A stretch of DNA of 64,000 bases, from NCBI GenBank assembly GCA_951812925.1, contig OX638370.1, forward strand, positions 36,211,948-36,275,947. Reading direction: 5' to 3'. Made by a program: the position numbers and the translations under genes. Shown one piece after another: positions 1 to 11,883 of the stretch; position 1 is the first letter of the stretch, and each line of letters starts with the position of its first letter. Origin of the DNA: Calliopum simillimum (taxonomy: Eukaryota; Arthropoda; Insecta; Diptera; Lauxaniidae). The notes under the pieces were generated by a model. It worked only from the letters and a program-made list of their open reading frames with translations. It was not told where the DNA came from and did no database searches.

Positions 1-1383
1 AATTGAAAATCACCTACGCAGTGCAAATCACTAGACCGATACACTATCGTTTTCCTTACAATCGACGAACTGGCGTCAGTAACATTACCATTTCGCTGAC
101 ACAATCGATACACGATTGGACCATTTTTGGTACTAATGACGAATTATGCATTACATTTGAACCATTTTTGATACAAATGACCGACTTTGCATTACGCTTG
201 TAACACTATTGCTACAATTGATAATTTAAGTAATTCAATTCTAGTTTTAGGTGTACTCCATTTTAGTCTTCTTACAAAATAACTAGACCAAAGATGGGAC
301 TTTTGAGACAATTGTCTCCACCGGTCCTACAGGGTAGCTTTCCATCTCAGAGAATCTTCATTTCAGAGACGCAAGGTTCAAGTAGTAAAGGCACCACCAG
401 GTAACCACCTACAACAGCTCTCGAATAACTAGCCCGAAATTGAGAAATTCTATTATCTATACATTTGGTAATTTTTTAAAAATGTAAGAAATGCAGCCAT
501 TTTTTAACGGTCGGTAAGGACTGTAAGATTTTCAATATATTCAAATGAAATTATTTAGCAATCGAGGGTCAGTCAAATATACAATTTACCACGTTGAAAA
601 TTGAGTGTTAATAAGAACAACAACAAAGCTGCTTCGTCAGTGAAATATATTCAAAAATTCATGAAAAACTTACACAAAGAGGACTTGGGGTAATGGAAAT
701 TTATGCGGTTTTTTACTTGAATGTTTGTTTGATTGACCGAATGTTTCTCCTTGCGTCCGTTCAGACGTCCGCTTTACTTCGATGCGATAATGAAATGCAT
801 TTTTTTAGTTTAAAAATCGTTCATTAGGAAATCGATTTTCGATCATTTCTTAAGTCAAAACGAGGTGAAATTTTGAATATTTCATAAGGTGTGACGACGA
901 CAACGACAACAAGGTATGTTAAAAAGCAACAAATTTACATTTTATTCAACAAAATAGACAAAAAAAAAAGGGCCAACCATTTATAGTCATATATTGTAAA
1001 TAATGTAAATTTTATTAGTTGAACACATTTCTATTTCAATGGGTTTCTGCAATTAATGATTGTTGAAACATATTTTTTCCATTTTCATTTCGACCATTCT
1101 TTATAAGTTCCTGTGTGATATAAATATTGTAATGGTTTTATATGTATGTTTTTACATATCTTAACAGTAGGCCTTAAAACTATGCAAGTAATTACTGCAA
1201 TTAGTATCTGCTAATATTCATATCGATAGACCAACGAAAATTGTAAGATTCTTCTGAAGAAATTTTTTATTGCCATTTTTCGATATTCGTAAAACCAACG
1301 GAGTTTTTTTGAGCCGCTAATTTTGAAAGTGGGGCAACGGTAGGCGGGGAAAAAGTAGCAAGAATCGGCTGACTTTTTGTTAG
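1..1383. other. Unassigned AT-rich DNA
   Basis: No convincing gene is seen. The longest open frame here (66 codons near the left edge) has no recognisable motif. The stretch at 1230-1360 loosely resembles 15,780-15,960 (a shared GTAAGATTC...GCCGCTAATTT order), so it may be a decayed repeat. Confidence 0.4.
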
Positions 1384-2530
1384 AAATGCATAAAATTGGG
1401 TTCTGTCTTCATAAAAAGTTTAATTGATAATGTAAAATTGATGTCATTGAAAAATTATATCGGCCAAATAACCGATTATTATGGCCCAAAATGTGTATGA
1501 CATGATTTTTGTAAATTTTTTCTATCTAGCTATTCAAAAGATATACCGCGTGGCACCTAATAACTGTCGCACCTTATTTTTCAAAGGAAAAAAGAACTAA
1601 AGGGCATTTTAATCTGAAAACCTATCTATTTTATTAATTTATATAATTGGCTTACATTATGTCTGATTAAGCTCAAATCGTTCCCCTTCAATTTTATTTG
1701 TGAGCTTCAAACGTTTTGGGAAACTCTTACAGACGGCACTAACGACTTCGTCTTGTATTTCATCCCAAATTTTTCTCAAACGGCTTTTGAATTATTCCAA
1801 TTTCATATTTTTGAGGTTCTTTAACTTTTCCAGCATATATCCCCATATGCAGAAATCTAGAGGGTTCAGATCGGGAGAAGATGGAGGCCATTCATCTACC
1901 GAAATAAAACGTGTAATATTTTCTTTGCACCAGTGCTGAACGGTTTTTGCTTTGTGTGCTGGAGCGGAATCTTGCTGGTGGCAATATGGCTCATTGCCGA
2001 ATAGCTCAGATGCGTGAGGAAAAAATAGTAGACAAGTTCTTCGTCCAAGTAATATTGCGCGTTTAACAATGAAAAGTAGAGGAAGCTTGCCTTTTTCGGA
2101 AATGGCTCCGCAGACCAGAGCACCGTCCGGCAAAATTCAACAACTGAAAATAAAACCAATATATTCTGAGAATATGGCTAAAAATAATTTATACGTTTCT
2201 TCCGGATTTTCTTGATCAGGTCGAAATTTTTTTTAATCGGTCTTTGAAGTTTTCTATGCATGTGTTGAGTCGGCACTCTAAAGTTTACGATCCTTACATC
2301 TGAGGTATATTATGTCTTCTGAAAACTTATGGAGGACGTTAAGGGGAATATTTTTGTAGAAAACTTCAACCCTCTACATCCCCCACAGATGTGTAATTTT
2401 TGAGCATTTCTCGAAAAGGTACAAAAATTACCCCTTAAACGGGGGAATAATTAATCAATATGTATCATAGAAATATTTGCCATAAAATTAGTTGACCAAC
2501 ACTAAAAAGTCGAAACTTCACCGCGAAAGC
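1384..2530 (+). mobile_element. Left-arm remnant of a hAT-like foldback element, split by a maT insertion
   Basis: Bases 1384-1500 match, in the same orientation, the part of the foldback at 7555-9678 that reads TTGGRTTCTGT...ATATCGGYCAAAT. Bases 2190-2530 match 7970-8330 of the same element (GATCCTTACATCTGAGGT, then GGGGAATATTTTTGTA, then a degenerate CCCCCACA block). The two pieces lie about where they should if about 0.7 kb had been inserted, and that gap holds a maT transposase remnant. Neither terminus nor target duplication is visible, so this is an old one-armed fragment. Confidence 0.6.
1657..2133 (-). pseudogene. maT-type (DD37D) Tc1/mariner transposase, C-terminal part, frameshifted
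   Basis: The product would be the catalytic C-terminal half of a cut-and-paste transposase. Read on the minus strand, the second catalytic Asp lies in QQDSAPAH and the third in SPDLNPLDF. Thirty-seven residues separate them, the spacing that defines maT elements. After a frameshift near 1795 the conserved tail continues in another frame (RKIWDEI, then SFPKRL, then GERFE) to a stop at 1657-1659. A second shift near 2050 splits the region upstream of the second Asp (LNAQYYLDE is read in the other frame). The N-terminal HTH domain and the first Asp are not seen, and no TIRs were found. It is not functional and appears inserted in a foldback arm. Confidence 0.8.
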
Positions 2531-2585
2531 CAAAAAATCCTCAAAATAAAATAAATAAATTATTATTTTTCACAATAATTTTTTT

Positions 2586-2710
2586 ATACCTTACAACTAG
2601 TTATACCCTACACCTATAGGTGTATACTTTTCTATATCTGCCACGTCTCCTTCACTGCGTTACAAATGGAAGGACAAAGTGAATAATACCCTGGTTGTAG
2701 GGTATATAAA
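2586..2710 (+). mobile_element. DINE-like repeat, copy A (3' fragment)
   Basis: A short remnant of the window's commonest dispersed repeat. It holds the terminal block TCTATATCTGCCACG, then CACTGCGTTACAAATGGAAG, then GTTGTAGGGTATATAAA. The body is missing, and a partial ACTAGTTATACCCTACAC head is fused directly to the tail, which suggests an internal deletion. Confidence 0.6.
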
Positions 2711-4721
2711 TTCAAGATCTAATTTGTTGGATTTGAAATTCCAAATTCAATGGACTATATCTCATAAACTATTAATCGTATGAAAACAACTTGAGTAACT
2801 TTTCTAAAGTAAGTTTTCTTAGCTCTACAAGATGTGCACGAAACTTTTTTTTGTAGAAATACTTAACCCGAAGCAAGATACTTGGAAAAAACTGATTTTC
2901 TCGATCTTTAGCACCAAATATCTCACCAAGGCACCAACTTTCAAGATAAAAAACTTTAACATATTAGACAAATTAATTTTAATTGAACTTTTAGTCATAT
3001 AATTGCAAAGATAATTTTCAATTTATACATGTCATCAAGTAATATACTTAAAAAATTCTTAAAAATATTAGACAAATTTTGAGACTAGTTTGAGATTGGA
3101 CAAAAAAATGGGATCTACTTATGATGTCAAAATTATATAAAAAAAAATGGATGAAATTGGACTAAACAATGCAAATAAGCCGACCCACAATATTTTTTCC
3201 TCCCCAGTATTTCTCTGGCACACACTTTCCCGAGGTGTAGCTCTGTAAGGGCTCTCTTACAAGATTTACTTGTGAATATCAATTTTGTATGGGAGCCACC
3301 ATAGGTGGTGCAGTTAGGGAAAAAATATGTTTCAGAATCATTCGATAAAAAACCGAAACACTTTATGTTAAACTGCAGTGGGTTGAAAGTGATTGGCAGC
3401 AACCGTTCGAATAGAGTAGATCTCCTATGCCTCATGTGCACTATAATATTATTATGTTGAGGAATTTCTAGTCTAAGCCATACTGAAAGGTTATAAAATC
3501 ACATATTAGCATATATGTAATGACTTCTAAATTTTTTATCTTTATTAAATGGAATTTGTCATTCAGTTTCTAATAAAACTTTAATTTATTTACTTTTGAT
3601 TTTAGTGTAGCTCTTCTTTTTATGTCTATGATACTCTGTATAACTCAGTTGAATTCATTAAATTTTAAATATTTTAAAATTAATTTTAAAGATTTGCTAT
3701 ACGGATTCATTAAAAATGTAAAGCAGCACCAGCTTCATGTTCATTTTATTTATTATACTTGAAAGCAAATCCCTAAGCAAATGAGAGGTTATGAAAAACA
3801 TGAAAAACACTGTGGAAAAATCATAGCTAATTGATATGGATATGAAATAGTTAGGTTAACGTGTACAAACCGATTCAAAGAAGTCGGCAGAACAAAGGTG
3901 TTGATTGATGAAATCAAATCAAAAAGAAAAAGTTAAAGTACTCGCTGTGGAAACATAGACTGATATATCAAACTAAGTACTTCTTGTGCCTTCATCTGTG
4001 AAGCCACCTAAGACACAGCACATCCTAGATCTTATACGAGTACATAGCTTCAAAGTAATATACGAGGATGTCGCTATAGACAGCAATGCTGATTAACTCT
4101 CACTCCTTCTACAACATAGTATAATGGAATCTATTAAACAATTTGTGTTTTTTTCTGTGTACCCGCACGTTAAATGCTACACACATATAAATTGTTATTT
4201 TATAGATTTTAATCTATTAAAATTTTTTGGTTTCTTATTCATGCCTGCGTAAGGTGTATTTATGTAAATTTTCAAATGAAAAATGCCGTGGCGACAGCAA
4301 AAGTTTCTTTATAATTTTGGTGTTAAAACCTTAATATTGGTAACAAACGTAGTAAGAATTGAAATTTAAATGCTATTCAGTTTGCTTTGTATGTAGGTAT
4401 ACTTTTCATATAGAAAGTAAGGTAAGACCTTACAGAGTTTCATATGCATTTGGTCTTTTCAAAAGAATTAGGTTTACGACTTTACACCGTTTAAGTAAAA
4501 ATGGATATAAATGGACTCTTTCCATATGAATTGGTATAGCATTTGAACACGTCTTCGATGACCTATACGACTTGCTGGAAAAATTATCTGTGGGTTTTTG
4601 TAGGAATTTACAGAATAAATACAGCCCATGTTGCTGCGTTTCAGCAAAACGTTTAGTACCACGTAATTCTTCCTACCTGAATTAGATAGGAACGGCCTGT
4701 TCTTCATCTGTTTGAAAATTA
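2711..4721. other. Unassigned AT-rich DNA
   Basis: There are minus-strand open frames of 102 codons (3133-3441) and 77 codons (4474-4707). Neither has a recognisable domain and both lie in AT-rich sequence, so I do not call genes. No repeat structure is obvious. Confidence 0.35.
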
Positions 4722-4861
4722 AACTAGTGAGGGTGTAACCTTTAGCCAGGCCAAAAATTAAATACCCTACACTGCAGTATATTGAAAATTTTGCTTATAT
4801 GGGATGTGCCACGCCCTCTTGTTCGAGCTTACCCAGTTTTTGCTTGCATTTATAGTTCTTA

Positions 4862-5331
4862 ATGGGTGTACAACTTAAAAACCGGATCAATTGTTGACGA
4901 TAGAATTGAGCATTAATGGTTTGGCCACCTGGCAATAGCTCATAATGGATCACACCTAGCTGGTCCTGACCAGGAAGTTCTTTGTCTTCGACATCAAAAT
5001 AACCACTTTTAAACCGTCGAAACCACTCACGACAGCTTGATTCAGCTGGAGCATAGTCCCCATAAACTTCTACAAGAATGCGATGGCTTTCGGCAGCTGT
5101 TTTCTTTGCAAAAAAATGACCCCCGCAAATGCTGTCTTTTTCTCCAATTTTCGAAGTTATTCATCGTGAAAAATAATAATGATGCACACAAGATAAAATT
5201 GTCTTGTTGACTGATTTTGACAGCTGTCAAATGTACCTTCAAAATTACATATATTTAAAGTTCGAGCTTTCACGATATTTGTTAGTACGGAAATCCACCG
5301 TCAAATTCCGGTTTTTAAGTTGTACACCCAA
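4862..5331 (-). mobile_element. Internally deleted mariner (DD34D), copy B
   Basis: A 470-bp non-autonomous mariner with terminal repeats ATGGGTGTACAACTTAAA (left) and its complement ending GTTGTACACCCAA (right). It is flanked by TA on both sides. Removing it with one TA regenerates TTCTTAGTATCTGAGTG, the intact DINE-unit sequence, so the boundaries are precise. The subterminal 5' region contains the palindrome TTGACAGCTGTCAAA. Confidence 0.9.
4885..5164 (-). pseudogene. Mariner transposase remnant in copy B
   Basis: The reading starts at MNNFENWRKRQ (5164 downward). It continues through the N-terminal HTH region (KENSCRKPSHS, shifted from AKKTAAESH by a frameshift) and DVEDKE, then jumps across a deletion directly to HYELLPGGQTINAQFYRQQL and stops near the TIR. 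All catalytic Asp regions are gone. The deletion junction (CTTCCTGGTCAGGACCAG, then CTAGGTGTGATCC) is the same as in copy C near 41,830-41,860, which shows shared descent from one deletion derivative. Confidence 0.85.
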
Positions 5332-6094
5332 TAGTATCTGAGTGAAATTTGATTGGATTATCTCAAAAAACTTTTTCAGTATAGCATTTTGAAGTTTTCT
5401 TTTGTATGAGAGGTGCCACGTCCTCTTGTCCGAGTTCGTCTAGTTTTAGCTCAGAGCGTGCATTTATAGTCCTTGTTATTTAAGTGAAATTTAGTTGGAT
5501 TATCTTACTAAACTTTTACAGTGTAGCATTTTGAAAGTTTTGCTTATATGGAATGTGCCACGCCCCCTTGTCGTATTTTACCCAGCTTTTGTTGAGAGTT
5601 TGTGTTTATATAGTTCTTAGTGTCTTAGTCAAATTTAGTTCGATTATCTCAAAAAACGCTTTCAGTACAGCGTTTTGAAGCTATTGCTTATATAGGAGGT
5701 GCCACGCCCTCTTGTCCGAATTCGATCAGTTTTTTGTCAGAGCTTGCACTTACAATTCGTAGTATTTATGTGTATTTTGGTTGTATTGTCGTGAAAAATA
5801 CTTCTAAAGTTGCATTTTGAATATATTTTTTGTATGGGCAGTAGGCATGTCTGTTGACCGATTTTGGTTATTTTCAATCCCACGAGGCAGTGTATCAAAG
5901 TTCATTGAATTATTTTGCTCAGTTTTCCCAAAAAATGTATTTCCACGCACAGCCAGCCACCCAGCCAGACAAACGGACATAGCTATATCGACTCAGGAGG
6001 TGACGCTGATAACGCCTCCTTCTCTGCGTTACAAACAGAAGGATAAAGTAAAGTGGGTGTAGGGTATAAAAACTATAACAGTTTTATAACCCCC

Positions 6095-6265
6095 AAAATT
6101 TCGGCGTTATTTCGTTTATATTTTGGGTGCATTTTTATAAAAAAAAACGAAATAATTATTTGAACGAAATAACGCCCAAAAACCCAAACGAAATAACTTT
6201 CAAATTATTTTCATATAAATAATTTGGACGTTATTTCGCTTTTGCTTTTGGGCGTTATTCCATTT
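6095..6265. repeat. AT-rich cluster of GGCGTTATTTCG inverted repeats
   Basis: CGGCGTTATTTCGTTT, AACGAAATAACGCCC, AAACGAAATAACTTT and GACGTTATTTCGC alternate in orientation over about 170 bp, each pair able to form a small hairpin. No gene is present. The motif resembles the GGGCGTTATTGC words at 6841 and 7498. Confidence 0.5.
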
Positions 6266-6433
6266 TCAGTTTCGACGTTGTTTGGTTTTTTTATTTTATT
6301 GTGCAATATTTCCTTCCTTATTGCTAAGTCCTCCGTTTTCGAATCTTCTTAGGAAATATTGGGCAAATCGTAATCGAGTTTCTTTTTGGATCCAATTTCA
6401 AATTTGTTGAACCCATCAAGCAGATTTCTTCGT

Positions 6434-6673
6434 TTACAGCAGATGATTATGTAATATTCGCGACACGTCCATGACACTTAACCTTAAATCATCAGCAATC
6501 ATTTCGTGTGTGGATCTTCGGTCTTGTAGATCGTTGTCTACAGAAAACTGACCTAATCGTTCCATATGCAGTTTAACATTCAGTGAAAATTTGTACTGGT
6601 TTGAGTTGTCACCCAAAAACCGTAAATAGTCCCATGACGAGTTTCTTGCTAGTTGGTGTTTTTCGAGCTGCAA
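6434..6673 (-). pseudogene. Mariner-like transposase fragment (HTH region)
   Basis: A minus-strand frame of 79 codons ends in DRRSTHEMIADDLRLS, then VSRILHNHL. This matches the usual layout of the second helix-turn-helix of mariner-type transposases (DRR-x4-IA-x3-x-S-x4-ILxxxL). The catalytic domain is absent, and no TIR or TA flank could be assigned. It is a decayed fragment; the family within Tc1/mariner is uncertain. Confidence 0.5.
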
Positions 6674-6709
6674 TCGATCCTTCTGAAATTAAAAACTAAA
6701 TATCGTAAG

Positions 6710-9700
6710 ACAATTGAGGCGCCCAAATTCTACTTAGGGCGTTTTTGCGTCCATCGCTTTTTTGAAAAGTTTGGGTTCTCAAATCAGTAATATGTATATA
6801 CTTTTTGAAGAGTTGCATGCAAGAAGGGCGTAGTGCGACTTGGGGCGTTATTGCATAAATCAGTTCGCGGTAGGAAAAACGGTTTTTACGCAAAACCAGG
6901 GTGCCTAACGGAAAAGTGTATATGGCAAGAAATGCTTAGAATTGTACAGAGAGTACGTGTGAATGTTTTTAGCTAATTTTTGAAAAATTATAAACGATCC
7001 GAAAAAATTCTGAAAAAATTTACACATATTCTTTGGACAATTCTATGCATTTTTTGTCTAAAGCACTTTTTTCGTAAGGCACCTTGATTTTGGGTAAAAA
7101 CACTTATTCCGACCGGTTAAAAAAAATTTCTTTGTTCGAGTGGCCATGTTTCGATCAAATTTTGACCTAAGAAATGTTTCAATAAAGCATTTAAAAGGAA
7201 ATTTTATCTTCTGTTTTTCATACGAAGTTATATCTTTACCTATTTTTGATCTAAAAAAAGCTATAGTCAAAATAGTAGAAATATATTTACCAGGTGCAAA
7301 TTTAGATGCAAATGTGTGCATGCGATTAAAATTAAAATTTTAAGGTAATAAAGAAAAACGTACATTTGTAAATATTTGTGGCTAAAGTACTTTTCATTCC
7401 CCTCATTTAAAAAGAAAAATCATTAAAATCGGAGAAGTTTTGTCGGTTTCCCAAAACAAAATGCTTACGTTACTCCAGTCATAATCAGATGGATTTATGC
7501 AATAACGCCCTATAATTTAAATTTTCCCTAAGTATTCGATAATTCTGTCAATATTAGGGTGGGCCGATTTGGAAACTGACCTCGGCTACCCCCTTATGTG
7601 AAAGCTCATTCAATTCTATGAATATTTGCCCAAGGAACCATACCTCTGCGTTCAACTTTAGTTCGGCGCATTTTCGATTGGAAATTTTACCTTGCGTTTA
7701 ATATTTATTTTTATACAGAATTTTTAAAATTCTTTTAGAGACAAAAGTAATATCATAATATTAATTGGCTGGTATTCTGCCAGTAATCCATACAATTGGA
7801 TTCTGTTTTTACGGAAAGTTGAATTGATGACATTTATTTCAAAAAATTATATCGGTCAAATGACCAATTTATGATAACACTGATCGACAATTTCGAACTT
7901 TTTTTAAAACACATTAGAAAATCCAAAAAATTATTAAAGTAGACATTAAAAAAAAAAAACACCCGATTCTCGTGGTTTTTCTCCAGCACGTCACATTTTT
8001 TTTAATCGATTTTTTAAGTTTTTTAACCACTGTACATGAAAAAACCAAAAATACCGCATTCTTGTGTTAAATCGATGAATTCAGCTATATGATCCTTACA
8101 TCTGAGGTGTATCATGAGTTCAGCAAACTTATGCAGGATATTGCGGGGAATATTTTTGTATAAAATTTTAACCCTGTTTAACCCCCACATGTGGGTCATT
8201 TTTGCCCTTTTCTTAAAAGGTACAAAAATGACACCCAAAACAGGGAAATATTGAATCAGTATGTACTACAGAAATATTCGCTATAGAATTTCACTACTAG
8301 TTTTTAAACACGTAAAGGTCGAAACTAGAGCCCGAATCCAAAAAAAACGTTAAATTCGGACTTTTCACTCAGCATATTAATTACATCCTTGACGCGCTTA
8401 CCTTAAGTTTTAAGAATTTTTCGTCTTTGGTAACTCTAAGTGAAATTTTTTGTAGGATATTTTTGCAATTTTTTTTAACCCATTATGGCTCAGTTTTAGA
8501 AAAAGAGGTCAAAAAGACCCATAAAAACAGGATATAATAGGTTAATGTTTTCTAGGAAAATTATCCTTGTGTGATTTCGTTATGATCTTGTGAAAACGAG
8601 TTTTGTAGAAAATGTAGATTTAGAGTTTTACAGTGGGGTGAAATTTGGAAAATATTTATTGTTAGAACTGCTCACTGATTTCAACGATTTTTTTGCTTTC
8701 GGGATAAAATTTTGCATTTTTAGTGTTCAGCAACTAGTAGTGAAATTGTATAGCAAATATTTCTGAAGTACATACTGACTCAATATTCCCCTGTTTTAGG
8801 TGTCATTTTTGTACCTTTTTAAGAAAAGGGCAAAAAATGACCCACATGTGGGGGTTGTACAGGGTTAAAGTTTTGCACAAAAATATTCCCCTCAATATCT
8901 TGCATAAGTTTGCTGAACACATGATACACCCCAAATGTAAGGATCATATAGTTAAATTCATCGATTTACTACAAGAATGCGGTATTTTTGTTTTTTCATG
9001 TACAGTGGATAAAAAAACTTCAAAAATCGATTAAAAAAAAAATGTGATGTGCTGGAGAAAAACCACGAGACACGGGTATTTTTTTTAACGTCTACTTTAA
9101 GAATTTTTTGGATTTTCTCATGTGTTTTTTTTTGTGTCGAACAGTGTAATCGATTCATATTTTGACATGGATTTTTGGTATATTGTTCTGTGAAATTAAT
9201 AAAAAAGCGGCTATTTTATTTCCTAAAACCGCCACTAGATGTCGCCTTGGAAAAAATGAGCGTCGGATTCGGCATCCAACACTTGGGTTGGTGTTTTGAT
9301 AAAAAAATCCATGTAAAAATATGATTCGTTTATTTTGAAATCGGTTATTCGACCGATATAATTTTTTTAAATAAATATTATCAATTCCACACTATCAAAT
9401 AAACTTTATATAAGAACAGAACCCAATTTCTTGATTACTGACAGAATACCAGCCAAAACACATTGTGACATTACTTTTGTCTCTACAAGAATATTGAAAA
9501 TTTAGCATAAAAATAAATATTAAACGCAAGGTAAAATTTTCATTCCAAAATGCGCCGCACTAAAGTTGAACGCAGAGGTATAGTTCCTTGGGCAAATATT
9601 CATAAAATTGAATGAACTTTCACATAGCGGGGTAACCTAGGTCGATAAAATTTCGTCCATACAATTTGGCCCACCATAGTCAATATGCATAGGTTATATG

Positions 9701-9840
9701 TGCTAGCGGTAATTATTTACTCATTTTGTTAGTGTTATGATGGTTTGTTCTTTTGACAGCATTTAGAAACATTAAATTGAATTATCTCGAAATGCCATCC
9801 TTCGACTTAGGGCGTTACTGCACGCAACGCCTCAATTGAC
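6710..9840. mobile_element. Possible TIR element (CAATTGAGGCG ends) carrying a hAT foldback
   Basis: CAATTGAGGCG at 6711 is mirrored by CGCCTCAATTG at 9828-9838. Each is followed inward by a GGGCGTT word (CTTAGGGCGTTTTTGCG on the left; GGGCGTTACTGC reading outward on the right). Internal copies of GGGCGTTATTGCATAA occur at 6842 and, inverted, at 7497. Subtracting the foldback at 7555-9678 leaves about 1 kb. No transposase is seen, and the target duplication is not clear. Confidence 0.45.
7555..9678. mobile_element. hAT-like foldback element F1 (2.1 kb palindrome)
   Basis: The ends are TAGGGTGGGCC and GGCCCACCATA. The two arms are inverted copies of each other for most of their length; for example 7610-7700 (CAATTCTATGAATATTTGCC, then TTCGGCGCATTTT) mirrors 9540-9620, and 8080-8290 mirrors 8720-8960. 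The flanks carry a perfect 8-bp duplication, GTCAATAT at 7547-7554 and 9679-9686, which fits the hAT target pattern nTnnnnAn. The centre (about 8370-8640) contains GGTCAAAAAGACCCAT, shared with foldback F3. There is no transposase frame, so it is non-autonomous. Confidence 0.85.
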
Positions 9841-10946
9841 AGATTTCGTAACTTGACGTTGGATGTATCGAAATTATTATTTTTTTTTTTTTGAAACATG
9901 CGCTTATAATTATGATAATTTAATGAATATTCATTAAATTTTATTTAGAACACATTTCATGTTTATTTCAAGTATTTAAGTACATTTATGAATATAAAGC
10001 AAAACACTGCCAAAGGTTATCAAATTGAAATATTTCGATTCGTCGCTACTTGGTTGATTGTTGAGTGTTGTCAGGCTGTCGTGGATCACATGACAGACGG
10101 ACACATCCGTAGAAAGATTTTAAAATATGACAATCGGGGTAACTTTAAATTGATACTTATTTAAAGTAAAATATGATAATAAAATTTTGTTTAATTAATC
10201 TCATTAAAAATGTTTAGTTTTTGTGTAATTTGTTTTTGTAAGAAACTCATACAAATAGTTTTTTGATAAGCCAGTTTTAGTCATTTCAGTAAAAAACTAT
10301 CAATTTTTTTTGTACAAAATTGAATTGTTGTCAAGCAAGTTTTTTTCCCCATTATGCAGCATTTCATCGAAGATTTCTAATGATGATTGAATTTTTTTGT
10401 TATAACCATATATGTACGTAAGCACCTGTTGATTTCTCTTATGCCGAAAAATCGATAATCATAAAAATGCAACAAAAATCTGTATTTTTTTTTATGTTTC
10501 AAATGCAATAAAAAATAAAAAATTTTAAATATTTTTGTAATAAAAATTTTCATAAATTTTAGTGCCTTTATATTGTGTTGTGCTTGCATTTGAAACGGGT
10601 TATCTTGGAAAAAATAAAGTTAATAAATTTTATATAAATCTATTTATTATTCTAATTTTAACCTAGTGAATTTTAGTGTCTTCATTTAAGTTTTTTTTTT
10701 TTATTTTTGCTCTAAATTATTTTTTCCATTGTCTGGTATTTCAACTTTTGTTGAAGTTTTTAAATTGCATACATTCTTTAGACGTATAATAAACAGAATC
10801 GCACTCAAACAATATGTGAAACCTTTCACTTCCTTATGTTTGTCTAGAATTGCTTCGAATGCATAGTCTCAAAAAGTAATGTACAGTATAGAAATATATC
10901 GAAAATGTAATTTAAAATCGATAAGCATTGACAAACTGCCTTAATA
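9841..10946. other. Unassigned AT-rich DNA
   Basis: About 1.1 kb of very AT-rich sequence with homopolymer runs. A 70-codon minus-strand frame at 10,377-10,589 has no recognisable motif. No repeat or gene can be supported. Confidence 0.35.
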
Positions 10947-11146
10947 CCCAAGGGGAAAAGAAGTGCTTCAAAAACCTTTCTGAAGTGCATCCTTTTCACC
11001 AATAAGCGCTTCCGCTCCGTAAGAACAATACTTTCTTTTTAACAGCCTTACCAAAAAAGAGTTTTTAAAGCGCTTATTTATAATGCTGCGGTAAGCGTTT
11101 TTTCAATTAAATTAAAAAAAAAAAGAAACAAAAAAAAAAAAAAAAC

Positions 11147-11237
11147 TGGCCGCGCTAGGATTTGAATCCACGACCGTCCGCATGCTAGATATTTTTTTCT
11201 TACATTTACCGACCTTTAGACCGCTACACCAACGCCC
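11147..11237 (-). pseudogene. tRNA-like segment with Pol III A/B boxes (copy 1)
   Basis: On the minus strand, TGGTGTAGCGG fits the A-box consensus TRGYNNARNNG exactly. GATTCAAATC fits the B-box consensus GWTTCRANNC about 50 bases downstream. A long T-rich run, a candidate Pol III terminator, follows directly. The middle is expanded by an A7 stretch and no clean anticodon arm is visible. A functional tRNA is therefore unlikely; a tRNA-derived Pol III promoter is the better reading. Confidence 0.55.
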
Positions 11238-11723
11238 GATGATATGAAAAGGTATTAAATTTGTATATTAAGCAAATGTTGTCCAAACAGAATTTGACAT
11301 ACAAATGCTCCTGCAGCATTACATAGAATCATTGTGCAATCAGTTTCAATTCAATTAAACAAAAGTAAATAAAAATGAGAAAGGAAAATAGAAAAGTGAA
11401 ATAAAAAAAGGTTGAATAAAAAATATTTTAATAAAAAAAAATAAAGCAAAAACAAATAAAACTAGTAAGGGTGGTATCTTTGGCCTGGCCAAAAACTACA
11501 TACCCTACACTGCATTTCAAGTATATTATTAGGAGAGTTCAAGAAAAAATTGCATATATGGGAAGTGCCACGCCCTCGCCTCCGTGCTAACCTTGATTTT
11601 GCGAAGAGCTTGCATTCACTGTTCTGAGTGTTCCCAAGAGGAAAAATTTCTAGCGCTTCTGATCCAAGCACTGCAAAAGTGCTTGTCCCCATAGAAATTT
11701 AGAAGCACTATTACAATGATTTT

Positions 11724-11785
11724 TTATAAGGCTGCAGTAAGAACAACGTGAGTTCGAACCCAGCCCGGGAGATTTTTTTTTTTTA
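11724..11785 (+). repeat. B-box-like module with T-run, first in copy 2
   Basis: ATAAGGCTGCAGTAAGAAC, then GTGAGTTCGAACCCAGCCC, then an oligo-T run. GAGTTCGAACCC differs from a tRNA T-arm core only by A for G before TTCG. No good A box lies upstream. A second module follows at 11,884-11,945. Confidence 0.5.
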
Positions 11786-11883
11786 CTTTTTTTTACTTTT
11801 TTTTGCTTAATTTTTTTTTTTAATTAAATATTTTTTATTCAACATCTTTTATTTCACTTTTCTATTTTCCTTTCCTTTCCATA

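Larger units (their letters stand above)
4722..6072 (+). mobile_element. DINE-like repeat, copy B, nearly full length, with mariner inside
   Basis: It starts ACTAGTGAGGGTG and ends GGGTGTAGGGTATAAAAA. The interior has about four tandem units of roughly 120-135 bp, each carrying CTTATATGGGAGGTGCCACG and a TTGATTGGATTATCTCAAAA-type segment, at about 4790, 5405, 5550 and 5695. The 3' third has GTATGGGCAGTAGGC, a CAGCCAGCCA-type run, then the block ending CTCAGGAGGTGACGCTGAT. Near each end, TACCCTACAC and GTGTAGGGTA form a subterminal inverted repeat. There is no coding capacity. The mariner at 4862-5331 interrupts the first unit. The Helentron/DINE assignment is an inference from the 3' sequence and from its behaviour without target duplication. 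Confidence 0.75.

Noticed and set aside
3133..3441. 102-codon minus-strand frame
   Set aside because: No recognisable motif and AT-rich context; left as unassigned DNA.
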